This document shows, piece after piece, positions 1 to 10,358 of a DNA stretch of 62,000 nt (positions are counted from its first letter, which is position 1; every line of letters begins with the position of its first letter). Position numbers and translations under genes: made by a program. The notes beneath the pieces were generated by a model that saw only the letters and a program-made list of their open reading frames with translations, was not told where the DNA came from and searched no databases. The stretch is taken from assembly GCF_001949145.1 (NCBI RefSeq), contig NW_019091686.1:1-62000 (forward strand), in the 5' to 3' direction. Origin of the DNA: Acanthaster planci. Its lineage: Eukaryota > Echinodermata > Asteroidea > Valvatida > Acanthasteridae.

Positions 1-100
1 CCCCCCTCAACCTCCACCCTCAACCTCCACCCTCAACTTCCACCCTCCACCCTCAACCCTCCACCCTCAACCCTCCACCCTCCAACCTCCACCCACATAG
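1..100. repeat. C-rich minisatellite
   Basis: Tandem, slightly irregular copies of a CCACCCTCAAC-type unit with CCT or CCCT linkers fill the first 100 bases and run off the left edge. The C/T bias is complete on this strand. It resembles a minisatellite, not the TTAGGG telomere repeat. No coding potential is seen. Confidence 0.85.
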
Positions 101-702
101 GTTTTGTACAAACTTTATACTTCGGGAAAAAATGGCGCTAAGGCCCCATGCATTAATACACATACCCTATGGCTCAAATCTATACCCAGCCTAAAGGGAA
201 CATCTCACAGGATACAAAGTGGCACGATTCGAAAGCGTACCTCAAGGCGAACAACTTTCTCTCAGACTCAATCCTCGTATCTCGTACAACACCAAAGTTA
301 TGACGTCACTTCCGGTCAATTTCCCCAAAAATAAAGAAAAACATAAGATTTTTTTTTGGTCCCAAAAGATAGCCCTTGACCTGATTCGGATGCAAAATAT
401 ATCTGAACCTGGATCGCAAGTCATTTTCAGTGATTTTTCAAGGGGTCACCAAAAAAAAGTGCCCTCGGGAAAAGGCCATAACTCCCTGACCCTTTGACCT
501 ATGACCAATAAACGTGGACACAAGGTAGATTAACAGTTGTGCTATTTTTCCTAGAAATTTCAAGGCCAAAGATTACGGGAGTCAAAAGTTATTCAGGGTC
601 ACCGAACGGGGACACCCCTTCTAACCCTAACCCTAAGCTGGGGTCTAGTTGTACCTGAGAACCCTATATAGATAAGCCCTTGTATGGGCGGTGTATTGGG
701 TC
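101..702. other. Intergenic, no gene recognised
   Basis: Short overlapping open frames here have no recognisable protein features. About two and a half CCCTAA units occur near 620-635, too few to call an interstitial telomere array. The stretch reads like diverged repeat DNA. Confidence 0.5.
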
Positions 703-1028
703 CAAAAACTTGGAGGCAACACATCGATCTTTCTTCAACATCGATCGATCGTTCTTCTACATCGATCGATCGATCTCTTTTGATCGATGAAGAAAGAACC
801 ATAACGAAAGAGCGATGAAGAAGGACCGATGAAGAAAGACCGATGGAGAGAGACCGTTGAAGCTTCATCGATGCTAACGTTATGTAACCTCTTCAAGAAC
901 CAAATAACACGTGTTCCCAGTAAACATAGCCCACCAGCACACAAGGCCACCCGTGTTCAGTACCCGTAAGTCTGGTCCCTGAGCCAATTGAATTGTCAGA
1001 AGCATGTTTATATCTAGTTTCCTTGTCA
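703..1028 (+). repeat. Left arm of foldback element
   Basis: This arm is the reverse complement of 2007-2387. The outer part (720-870) has GATCGATC-rich repeats and the inner part (about 880-1028) is unique-looking sequence. It is shorter than the right arm because it has fewer 21-bp repeat units. Confidence 0.8.
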
Positions 1029-1583
1029 TAAAACCACTAAGAATTCTATTTTCCCCTGGATGGAATGCCAGTTCATTATGGGTCGCTCCCTAGCCACTAT
1101 ATGGGCACCTATTCTTACCCCTAATGACTCGAATTTTATTTTCCACACTGATAGCATCCCAGCGCAACTATTCTGTCAGAATGCTACTCAAAAGTCAAAC
1201 CTCATGAAGCTCAGTGCCAAAGGAAATTAAATTATAATTATAGAGTTTTTAGGAATCTCAAGTACCTCAAAATCATACATGCATAGTGAAATTTGTTAAA
1301 CAAATAATGGTAACTGGTGTATCAAGTTTGATATTATTGTACATAGTCTAAATTATTACCAACATGTGGGAAAAAAGAAGCACTTGCTTTTAGCTCTCCC
1401 TATTTACACGAACAAGGGTTCAGACTGGACAAGAAACATAAGACACAGAGGAGACATGAGACAACACAGTATGATACACTGGCAGGATAGACAACAGTTA
1501 AAGACAGATGTGCTAGATTTTGAGACCAGACCTTTAAAGAATGGAAGTAGATTGGCATGATTACATGATCTGATTTTCATTAT

Positions 1584-1928
1584 TCAAACTAATAAGGTAG
1601 GTTTGGAAATAACAAGTGCTACATCTGCTTCGGTAACAGGAGCGAAAAATAAAGAATGTGCACATCTTTCATCAAGAAAGTGTTCAAATGAACTGCTTGA
1701 TTGAGGAAGTTCACTTGCTATTTTCTTGCCAATGTTAGTGAAATAATCATTGAAAGCGTTAGCAATATCAATGTAAAAATCAATTTTAGCATCATTTTGC
1801 GTATAATAGGTCGGATTTTGTTTGACGTTCGTTTTACCACACAACGAATTAATAAGCTCCCGTGCATGTACCTCTAACATTATGTCTGTCTTTATTAAAT
1901 TGTTCACCGAAGTAATTTTCTTCACCAT
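1584..1928 (-). pseudogene. LINE polyprotein fragment (endonuclease-RT linker)
   Basis: This reverse-strand frame of 114 codons contains FNDYFTNIGKKIASEL. That pattern is typical of the linker between the endonuclease and reverse transcriptase of non-LTR retrotransposons (Jockey/CR1/RTE-like lineages), where a phrase like AFNDYFTNIG recurs. No endonuclease catalytic block and no RT YxDD motif is present, and the frame stops after about 110 codons. It is therefore a truncated relic. It lies wholly inside the loop between the two inverted arms. The exact clade is not resolved. Confidence 0.7.
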
Positions 1929-2006
1929 TCTTATAACACATGTTAATTTGTTTTTAACTTTGTGTTAGCAGATTTATTATGAACTGTAGGGTTCTGAAGA
2001 TATTTT

Positions 2007-2387
2007 TGACAAGGAAACTAGATATAAGCACCCATCTGACAACTCAATTGGCTCGGGACCAGACTTACGGGTACTGAACACGGGTGGCCTTGTGTGCTGG
2101 TGGGCTATGGTTACTGGGAACACATGTTATTTGGTGCTGGAAGAGGTTACGTAACGTTTTCATTGATGTAGCTTCATCGGTCTTTTGTCACCGCTCTTTT
2201 TTCATCGCTATTTCTTCATCGATCAAAAGAGATCGATCGATCGATGTAGGGGAATGATCGATCGATGAAGAAGAACGATCGATCGATGCAGAAGAACGAT
2301 CGATTGATGTAGGGGAACGATCGATCGATGTAGAGGAACGATAGATCGATGTTGAAGAACGATCGATGTGCTGCTTCAAGGTTTTTG
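2007..2387 (-). repeat. Right arm of foldback element
   Basis: This is the reverse complement of 703-1028. It is about 55 bp longer, mainly because of extra 21-bp GATCGATC-rich units at 2230-2367. The outer end reads CTTCAAGGTTTTTG. Confidence 0.8.
2230..2367. repeat. 21-bp tandem repeat rich in GATCGATC
   Basis: About six units of a 21-bp repeat with core GATCGATCGATG followed by a variable nine-base tail such as TAGAGGAAC. The unit length is a multiple of three, so each frame stays open and yields pseudo-proteins made of seven-residue IDRS-type repeats. I do not regard these frames as genes. Confidence 0.85.
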
Positions 2388-4777
2388 CCTCTTTGGCGTT
2401 CCATACGCATGCACTAATCACCACGGCACCGTGGGCCCAGCCCGAATCTACTATAAAGCATATACATGTACATGTAGCAGCATACGCAACGCCCCATAGC
2501 AACAGCAACACACGCCACATCGCCAAGAACTCAAGTCAGCGAGCAAAAAAGCTAACAAAATCAAGCTCCGCCCACTTACGCACCCCAAGCAATTTTTCCC
2601 CCAAATAGAAGTAAAACTATGCTTTCGGTGGGGCCACCCACCTCTATGCAAAACGTCCACGGGTTGGAACGAATAAGGCCGAGGTGGACGCCAGATGTCC
2701 CAAATTCGTGATTTATGAAAATATCTTTATGATCGCTCCCAATGACGGCATCTAATTTTCATGAGCTCTCGCGTATAAATCCACCCACTTTGTGGAATGC
2801 ACCCGCAAGACGCTTGGCAGAGAGAGTATTACTGGACTGCAGTCGAAGGGTGGCGTTGCACAGATTTTAGTGGAGGAAATACATCACAAGGGGTCACAGC
2901 TAATGACGCGCAGAGCATTGTCGGTAAATTTCTGCTGGGCGCAAGTTCGCATAATTTACTGAGTACCAATTCCTTGGGCATGCCAGAAAAGGGTTGGACT
3001 TTCTAAAACTGCACCTTGGGGAGCATTATGTTTATAACATTTTTCTGGAGGACTGTTATGTTAATAGAGTCGATTTTTGTGTCCGTGAAAGCGAAACACA
3101 TGAACGCAGCGCGTGTACGCAACGCACCATAAAACGTAAATAACTTAAGTACGTCTCGTGATTTCCAGTTTATTTCTTTTGCCATGATTGGCTTGACTTC
3201 ATTTATGAGTTTTAGTACCCATTACCTTATCAGAATTAAAACTGTGTATCACTGTTTACCACTCTGCGTGTAAATTTGATGTTACAAGATAAGAAACAAA
3301 AGCCTTCTTTTATGGTATGCCATTCAAGACCGGGGTTTCTATGTATGTGAAAGGTTACGATTGTGAGTTGAACGTGTTGCATATTACTTTGGGGATTAGA
3401 GTACCTGTTGATCAATGGTCTTGTGTTATCAAATGATGGATAATAAGCAAACAATTACCCAAGCAAAGGTTTTAATTTCTTTTGTAAAGATAAATCTCAT
3501 TGGATAGTTGGACAGCAGGCTTGTACAAAAGAAAGGGGAATGCTGAATTACTTTTTCTGGTACAAATCTATATAATATACGTAAAAAGTGGCTGTTTTTT
3601 ACAGTCTTTGGTCGTTCAGAGAGTGCTCGGTGTAATAAGTATTCTTAAAGAAGGGAACGCCGCTGGCAGCATGAAAACAGTTTGTTTTATTCTCCTTTGA
3701 AGTCAAATACAGCGTCAAGTAAAATAATATCCTTGGCTTGACATTTCAAATTGAACATTTTGTCGAGGTTACACTTATGTCAAAACATTTAAAAAAATCA
3801 CGGGTGTACGTACCGATGTGCCACTGCAGACTAAAGACTTAAAGCTGTTTCTTATTCTCCCGGGCTAAGAAAATGAGGCATATATAGAAACAAACGTTTC
3901 TCTCATATTTTTCATTATTATCTTCTTATGACCCTCTAAAAAGTACTGTATATCGAAAAGCTATCTTTATGCTGAGAAATATTTGAAACTTGGCATTGTG
4001 GAAGTAGGTACACCGTGGCGCAGACAGAGCATCCATCCACGGAAAGAGCATCCTGGTCGAAACGTCTGGTTACCTGATACGCACGCTGGTTCTTTCAGAA
4101 CCCACCTCTTCTTGAAGAGATAGATTCGATGGTGTACCCGCAAATCCTTACCATATATCTATATACAACAGCACAAGTACTAGATACTTCTGCGAGCTAT
4201 ACAAGCCTACACATTTTTATCAGAAAGATATTTCGTGCCCCTTAGTAAACTGTACAATTTCCGGTTTATAAAACCTTTGGGAAAATTTTTGACAAAAATG
4301 GCGTAGCACATTCGAACTCTCACATCATTGCTGTCACAAATCCAGATAAGGAGGGTGCCTGGTGTAATGATTCATCACATAATATACAAATATTAAATAA
4401 GACGTTCAGCTGGAATGGGTCGAGGGGTGGTCATTTCAACTTTCCAGTTCTATCCATCATCACATGACATTCAACCAAGGGTGTGTGGTTCGGATTATTA
4501 CTCGAAGATTTGACATTAAGAGGTGTTTTATTACATATTTGAACATTCTGATAAATCCAGTCTGTGTTTGATGTCTGTGCTAGTTGCCGTATCGATAGGG
4601 TCAGTGTGTCACTAGGCTTTTAGGCGACTCACCTTGAGTATGGGTCTGACAAGTCCGCGCGCTCTTGAGCGAAGGAGCCAATCACATTGGCCAACTGATT
4701 GTAGGTGGTATAAAAAATAATATTTGATACCTTCATTAGCGTTTCAGCATGGTCAGTGGTGGTAGTTAAATGCAGAC
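2388..4777. other. Intergenic, no gene recognised
   Basis: Only short open frames without recognisable motifs occur, and there are no clear repeats. Several short TATA-like and AT-rich stretches are present. I see nothing further that can be supported. Confidence 0.5.
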
Positions 4778-4868
4778 TATAAAGGATCAGAGTGTGACCG
4801 GTCTGAGGCATATTTCAACTGACTTTCATTAAGTCCGCACTTTGCTATCGCTGAATCCTTCAGTAAAG
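4778..4868 (+). promoter_or_regulatory. Candidate TATA promoter and non-coding first exon of the FABP gene
   Basis: A TATAAA box lies at 4778-4783. A good donor (AAAG/GTAAGA, intron starting at 4869) follows 85 bases later. This fits transcription starting near 4808 and a non-coding exon of about 60 bases. The matching acceptor would be the pyrimidine-rich tract ending in TATATAG at 6842, twenty bases before the FABP start codon. This is inferred from spacing and splice signals only. Confidence 0.35.
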
Positions 4869-6842
4869 GTAAGATTTTATTTACGTTCTGCACCTGTTAA
4901 AACAAAACTCAATTTTGTATGAACTGCATGCTTGCAGAATTCGAAACGGTGATGGGAAACCCACTTGTTTTAAATTAACCCGCCGGCTAAAATGTAAGCC
5001 TTGAGTAAGACAGAAAGTTCCACTTTAGGTGTCAGTTTCAACTAGGTATATGATCCGGAAAATATTTATAACAAGTCCCGATGCCGAATCACTTTCGTTG
5101 AGGCAGAACTAAGAAACGTTTCGTCCACATCAATTATATTTGACCGATGATTTTTTTTCCAATGGCGCATTTCAAACAGATGGGTGCTGGCTGTAAAATG
5201 AAGTGAATTCTGTCAAATTTCAATAACTACGGCCAAATGGCCACTTGTGAGTGGGCATGCATTGGTGGAGGAACCGTGCTACGTTGGCTGCCTAAACGAG
5301 CACAGATATGACAACTTGGAATGAATTCATAAAAACCAAATTTTTCATCCAAGATCTCAGCAGTTTCAATCGTTATTTACACCTTTGCAAGACATGTCAC
5401 GCTGTCAAAGACGAATGCGTGCTCGAGTTTTCGTCGAAGATTCAGTGGATTTCAATCTTTCCCTTATTACTGTTCTTGTTCTCACCAAGCGATGCGAATG
5501 AAAACAATATCTTACTTGTCGGGTGCGAAAAAAGCCCCAAAATGTAAACAATGGTTTGGCAATTTATTCGGCGTCATTTTCACCATCGGAATGTAAATAA
5601 TTATTGAAAGTAATGCAGGCATCGGCTTTTATATAAACCAAAAGTTGTTAAGAAACGTTTTGGTACTTTATTAATTTATGCTATTTGTAGATTCTTTGCT
5701 TTGTTTTGACTTTTTAACTTACCAACTAATATTTTAGCCTAGATCGGACAGTTATTAATTGTGAGCAGAACATATTTGAGGCAAAATGTTATAAAGCAGT
5801 TTCCTTGCAAGATAGATAGGATTAAGTATAGGAAGTCTTAATTTCCTACGGCTGTACGCGTGCACCGCTGCGATATCATTAAATTACAATTTAAAAAAGA
5901 ACAAGAAAGACAATGTACAGTATGTTTGATCATTCCCTGAGAGTTGAAGCTCTTGCAAAACAGATGAATCTAGTTCAAAATGGCTGGACGCGTTTCAAGA
6001 CGTGTATGATAGGCCACTAAAGAGAACACGATTTAGCATCCTGTGAAATTGTGGCCATTTAATTGAAACAGTCACGAACATTCAGTTGAAAACTTGTTGT
6101 TTTTTGTCGGTAAAAACACCGTGACTTTTATGGGTCAAAGCGATACATGCGTGATCATTGCATATGAATTACTTCGGCGGGATTAATTGTACTCGTCACT
6201 CCATTATGCAGTACTATGTACAATTCTTATATGGTAAGCCTACATGCATTAAACCTAAGCCTCCCTCCGATTTCAGTATGATTTTACATACATCCTTGGG
6301 GGTACAGTTAACTTTATATGAGAGGAAAACAAGCTTCAACTACAAAATGGTAACATTCTTGCGAATTACTTCAAACATGTTAAACATACCCCACCTAATT
6401 CGGTTACCATTTGCACAGGGATACTGACAATTTGCATAAGGAGCTGCACCAGTGATTGTCAACTGAGCTGGTGCAAAGTAAACATGCTTTTTGAGTTTAT
6501 ACAGATACAACATACAGAATAGAAAGTCTATCAAAGAGCAGCACTAATCATGATCTGTTAAGGACCTAAATCTACAGTCCAAAGTAGCCTTTTCTCAAGC
6601 TGGCCACAACATGCATGGGAGAAAAACAGTTTGTCACCGCATGTTGTCACAGCATCTTTTTCTTTTGTAATAAAGTCTTCACTCCTTGTTTTACATGCAT
6701 GTTTTGTTCTGTACCAAACATTTTACTGACGTTTTCCTCAAGAAAACCTACCCTGATTCCCTATTCCATTGCGAAAGCATTATAATATGTCTCGAGGGAG
6801 AGGGCTTGTTTTATTATTTTTGCTGTGCATTTCCTTATATAG
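4869..6842 (+). other. Candidate 5'UTR intron of the FABP gene
   Basis: If the exon ending at 4868 is real, this is the intron joining it to the coding exon. Donor GTAAGA and an acceptor with a T-rich tract are present. Open frames inside (for example near 5308-5547 and 6158-6427) show no protein features. Confidence 0.35.
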
Positions 6843-6862
6843 CCTAACGAAACTGCATCATC

Positions 6863-7462
6863 ATGCCTTGTGACTTGAGTGGCAAATGGGTGTACACCAG
6901 TGGTGAGGGTATGGTTGCTCTCATGGATAAGCTGAATATCCCAGCTGACAAACGACCGTCTGACCCGTCTTCTACAGTAGAAATCACTCAGAATGGAGAC
7001 AACTTCTGTATCAAGACTACTACCCCTGATGGGAGAAGTCGCGAAGCAAAATTCACCATCGGTAGGTGTAGGCTACAGGCCTTAACCCGAACAACTGATA
7101 CGCTGATAATCGTCTTCTGTGACGCTGTCGTAATTACTTTACAGACCAGACCAAGCAATGATTTGGTGTTTGTCCATAATTTGGAGTACTATACCCTGGA
7201 CGGAAAGATGGTCGTGTTTTCTGATTTTCCTATTTTGTGTGCCGCTATTTTTTGTGACGCAGGAGTTGAATTCGTCGATGAAGAAATCAAAGCTTTGCGA
7301 GGAATGGACATCAAAGCTACTCCCTGCTGGGAAGGAGATAAGCTAGTCTTGAAGGGATCTGGAGGCAACGGCTCTGTGTCCCGCCAGATTGTGGGAGGTC
7401 AAATGGTCCTGACATATGATGTCATGGGGGTCAAAGCAACGCGTGTCTTCAACAAGGCCTAG
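6863..7462 (+). CDS. Fatty-acid-binding protein family (intracellular lipid-binding protein)
   Basis: Small cytosolic beta-barrel protein expected to bind a fatty acid or other hydrophobic ligand. Splicing at 7061/7263 (donor GTAGGT, acceptor with a T-rich tract ending GACGCAG) removes exactly 201 bases. The 132-aa product has the usual family length. It starts with GKWVYTSGEGMVALMDKL, equivalent to the GTWKL..SENFDEYMKAL signature with the central F-D replaced. FTIGVEF spans the junction and matches the FTIGQEF/FKLGVEF strand of the family. The C-terminus TRVFNKA keeps the ligand-binding Arg, but the partner Tyr is Phe. The phase-1 intron falls at codon 67, not at the vertebrate sites as I recall them (near codons 24, 81 and 115), and the first two vertebrate exons are fused here. 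The intron has no stop, so the unspliced frame is also open (199 aa). The start is the first ATG, just after the 6842 acceptor. Closest remembered relatives are invertebrate FABP and squid exchanger-regulator types; the subfamily is unresolved. Confidence 0.88.
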   Translation: MPCDLSGKWVYTSGEGMVALMDKLNIPADKRPSDPSSTVEITQNGDNFCIKTTTPDGRSREAKFTIGRCRLQALTRTTDTLIIVFCDAVVITLQTRPSNDLVFVHNLEYYTLDGKMVVFSDFPILCAAIFCDAGVEFVDEEIKALRGMDIKATPCWEGDKLVLKGSGGNGSVSRQIVGGQMVLTYDVMGVKATRVFNKA

Positions 7463-7740
7463 GAACTACATCCCAATAAGACTTCCTGTAGTTTCTACTG
7501 ATTCAATGCCCTTGACATAAGGTCACATGTAAAAAAATTGCTTTGCCACGTCAGGGAGATGTTAATTTTAATTACCTTACTTTATTTTGTCCTTACACTG
7601 ACGTATACTAACATTGTATACTTGTACTTAGGGCATGTCTTAGTAAGACCCGACTCAGTAGGCTTGTGACAAACAAAATTGGTAAACAGAAAGAAACAAA
7701 TTCTGCTTTTTTTATATAGATTTTTTTAATTACAAAGTAA

Positions 7741-7746
7741 AATAAA
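7741..7746 (+). terminator. Poly(A) signal of the FABP gene
   Basis: AATAAA about 280 bases after the FABP stop codon, in AT-rich sequence. This is a plausible cleavage signal and would give a compact 3'UTR of about 300 bases. Confidence 0.55.
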
Positions 7747-7764
7747 CCAATTATCATATCTTAC

Positions 7765-8551
7765 ACGATGAATTGTCTCTGTGTGATGAACTACATAATA
7801 CCAAATTCAGGCCAAACTACCAGTACCATTTGGATTGGATTTTCTACATTCTCAGAATAGGGCCTATCAAGTCTTTTGAATATAGGTAACTATATTGGTT
7901 AATTTGTAGAATTATATTACAACGGAAAACCTTTGTAATGTCCTGCAGCACAATTCAATCGTTTCCGTTGATATTCAGCAAAATAGAATTTTTCTAATTT
8001 TGCTCGTTCTTCTAAATATCGTACTTTCCCGTTACGAACCTTATATAAGCCCGCTGGCCGTTACGATCGAGACGGGTGGATTCCGTTTCTGTAATGCTCT
8101 TTTTCTATGAATTACGGGAAGTCTGAAACTGAATTTTCTTTACTTATCGTTCTATGAAAACCTTTGCCCTCAAAGATGTATGGATGGATTATACGCTTAA
8201 CACTTTTTCTGTACCCGCTTTTTAAACACGTTTCACCCATAACGTGTTTAGACATGCCATGTGCTAAGCAAATTAACAAAACCTGATCCAGTATTCGGAA
8301 AATCAATTCAGTTACTAAAGCATAACCACGAAGACACAGTGTGAAATATCTGATCAGTCAAGGCGAAGGATTTCTAATTCTCTGTCCTCCGAGCAGGAAC
8401 AAAAGAGGGCGTGTTTGAAATGAAATTAATAGTCCTTTGGCATGCATTCACCTCATAGACGCGCAAGTTTTATATGGGCGTTTGACGTCAAGCACGCCGA
8501 GTACGCGCTACGAAGTTAGTCCGGAATGTATTCGGTAACAAGAATCAGGAT
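7765..8551. other. Intergenic, no gene recognised
   Basis: No coding motifs or clear repeats are seen. GC content rises toward the right, where a series of repeat elements begins. Confidence 0.45.
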
Positions 8552-8699
8552 CCATTGCTGCGGTGTCCCCACGCACGTGAACAAAACGAGATGCACATAT
8601 TCCTCATCCGCCAAAAGAGCGCACTGTTAACCGGAAATAAAGCGCACGTCAAACTAAGGAATGCGAGCCTGAGTGATCATGGGGACACCGCAGTAATGG
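8552..8699. repeat. Short inverted repeat
   Basis: The arm at 8552-8570 (CCATTGCTGCGGTGTCCCC) and the arm at 8681-8699 are reverse complements with one mismatch, separated by about 110 bases. The structure suggests a small foldback or the end of a MITE. No gene is seen between the arms. Confidence 0.65.
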
Positions 8700-8837
8700 C
8701 ATCAGCGATCGGTCTATGCTAAGGTCTTCGCGTTCAAGCCGAACGTGTGCAAGAACGCTTTTGGAAAACTTAGCACCATCTATCTTTCTTTCGCCGGTGA
8801 GGGTGCACTTTATGTGTTCCACTCGCGCTCGTGTCAT

Positions 8838-9127
8838 GAACTTCCCTGAATACACCAATGTTACACGCAAGGGAAGCCGCAAAATGAGGCTAATTGAACG
8901 CTGCGGTGTATTCGCCAAGGCATTCTGGGGAAAAGGTCCAGTCCCCGCCTCGCTCGAACAGTCCATCCATGACGTCATTACACTCGGACACCCTCCAGAG
9001 ACCTGCTCGCTAGCCGGGGGTACTGAGTAGTGGTTGACACCGGGGCAGGTACAAAGATCACGTGATAGCTAAACGAACGCTCTCGTGTAAGTTTGACGTA
9101 CACGTGTAAGCTAATCGAACACGCCCA
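8838..9127 (+). repeat. Dispersed repeat, copy 1
   Basis: This segment is similar to 10359-10825 in the same orientation. Shared blocks include CGCCAAGGCATTCTGGG, GGCTGACACC-like sequence, and a long right part containing TAAACGAACGCTCTCGTGTA. The end has an imperfect hairpin built on CGTGTAAGT. A 104-codon open frame crosses this copy but has no family features and is not kept in copy 2. I read it as a non-autonomous repeat, not a gene. Confidence 0.7.
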
Positions 9128-9668
9128 CTATCGCACGGTTCATATCAAACCCAAACGCTGTTCTAACTTATCAACGCATTGCGCTATTGTTGCGCTAAAG
9201 GCGAAACGCACATCTGCAATATTACGTTTTCTGAGGGAATAAACATGGGCTTGACCGGAAGACCAGCTCGCTCAGGAAAATGGACACGACTAGTGTCTGA
9301 GTCGCAGATTAGGGCATTGTTAGCGTTCGGGTCTTGTCCAAGCACATATTAATTTATTCCAATTCATAAATACCTTTTCATTCAGAGGTAAAAGAAGTCA
9401 ACACATGATGGGTTTCAAACAAGTTTGTTTTAAAACTTTAATTTCATTCTCCCACACACGCCTGTCAATTTTATAGTATATTCCTTTTGCAAGTTGTCCC
9501 AATAGAATCCTCTTCAATGAACTTGGCGTGCGCGTGGTGCTTCATTGAGAAACCTGTGAGCACGCGACGTGCGTCCCGTGCCAGCGCGTGATTAATGCAG
9601 CGGGCATTATCACCAAAGATCGTATAGCGGTGCAAGATGGGGAACTTCACTACGAACACGCGTAAAAC
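9128..9668. other. Intergenic, no gene recognised
   Basis: This is relatively GC-rich sequence with short frames on both strands. None has a recognisable motif. Confidence 0.4.
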
Positions 9669-9815
9669 GTTATCACATGGGCGCCATTCTGGTTGGACTA
9701 CGACTGCGCAGTGCATGTTGATGCACAGGCGCAGGCGCCGCGACCGTGGCCCGCACACACATGAACGTTCACACTCGAATGGCGCCCAAGCTGATAACAC
9801 CTTTACGGCTACGCG
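9660..9815. repeat. Imperfect inverted repeat around GGCGCC
   Basis: GTTATCACATGGGCGCCATTC (as two blocks, around 9669-9691) is mirrored by GAATGGCGCCCAAGCTGATAAC-type sequence around 9777-9798. Weaker pairing of CGTAAA-containing flanks extends outward on both sides. The centre is about 85 bases of GC-rich DNA. It could be a small foldback element. Short frames crossing it on both strands follow from the symmetry. Confidence 0.5.
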
Positions 9816-10358
9816 GCGCTATTTATTCTTTGATTATCACTTCTCAGTGGGCGTTATTATACAAAATGATTACGAGTGCGACGATATAATAATAATAATG
9901 GGGTGACAGACAAAACGATCAATTCCACGAGGCCAAGAAGCCTCGTTTCGTCTGGCATCTCATGCAATTATTCTTATGATTGCACGAATGCGAAACATTC
10001 ATTATTTGTTTCATACAACACCCGGATAAATCCTTGTCATCTGACTTTCTGAGCACAGCTTGATTAATTTACTGATTCATAATGGAAGTTGTCAAGTTGT
10101 GAATCTGTTAATTTTTCGACATGATATTCCGAACTCATTTAATCATTTGGCAGCATTTTATCTGTTTCCATATGTTAGCAGCATCAGCATTACTTACAAA
10201 AACAAGTTCTTGCAATTATTTCGTAGAATTTTGAACGGCAGAGCTTGATCGCTCGTCATTTTGCCATAAAGAAATTTGCACCACCAGAAGCTGCATTGCA
10301 ATCGGTTCGGAGGGGTTCGATCCATTTCTAACGCAGAGTTATAAATGGGTACGTTCGA
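9816..10358. other. Intergenic, no gene recognised
   Basis: Contains a short (ATA)n run near 9884-9900. No supported gene. Confidence 0.45.

Larger units (their letters stand above)
703..2387. mobile_element. Foldback-type element with long inverted arms
   Basis: Two long arms (703-1028 and 2007-2387) are reverse complements of each other and flank a loop of about 980 bp. The inner arm ends match closely, for example TATCTAGTTTCCTTGTCA at the left inner end. The outer ends match as CAAAAACTTGGAGGC on the left and, reversed, CAAAAACCTTGAAGC on the right. The arms carry 21-bp GATCGATC-rich repeats. The loop holds a fragment of a LINE polyprotein but no transposase. Long arms with internal tandem repeats are typical of foldback elements. 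I could not find a convincing target-site duplication. The inverted symmetry is directly visible; the class is inferred. Confidence 0.7.

Noticed and set aside
610-640. Interstitial telomere repeat
   Set aside because: Only about two and a half CCCTAA units; too short to distinguish from chance.
2188-2526. 112-codon minus-strand frame with many IDRS repeats
   Set aside because: It is a translation of 21-bp GATCGATC satellite units, whose length keeps the frame open; it has no protein family features.
8716-9030. 104-codon plus-strand frame
   Set aside because: It overlaps a dispersed repeat, the frame is not kept in the second copy, and no motif was recognised.
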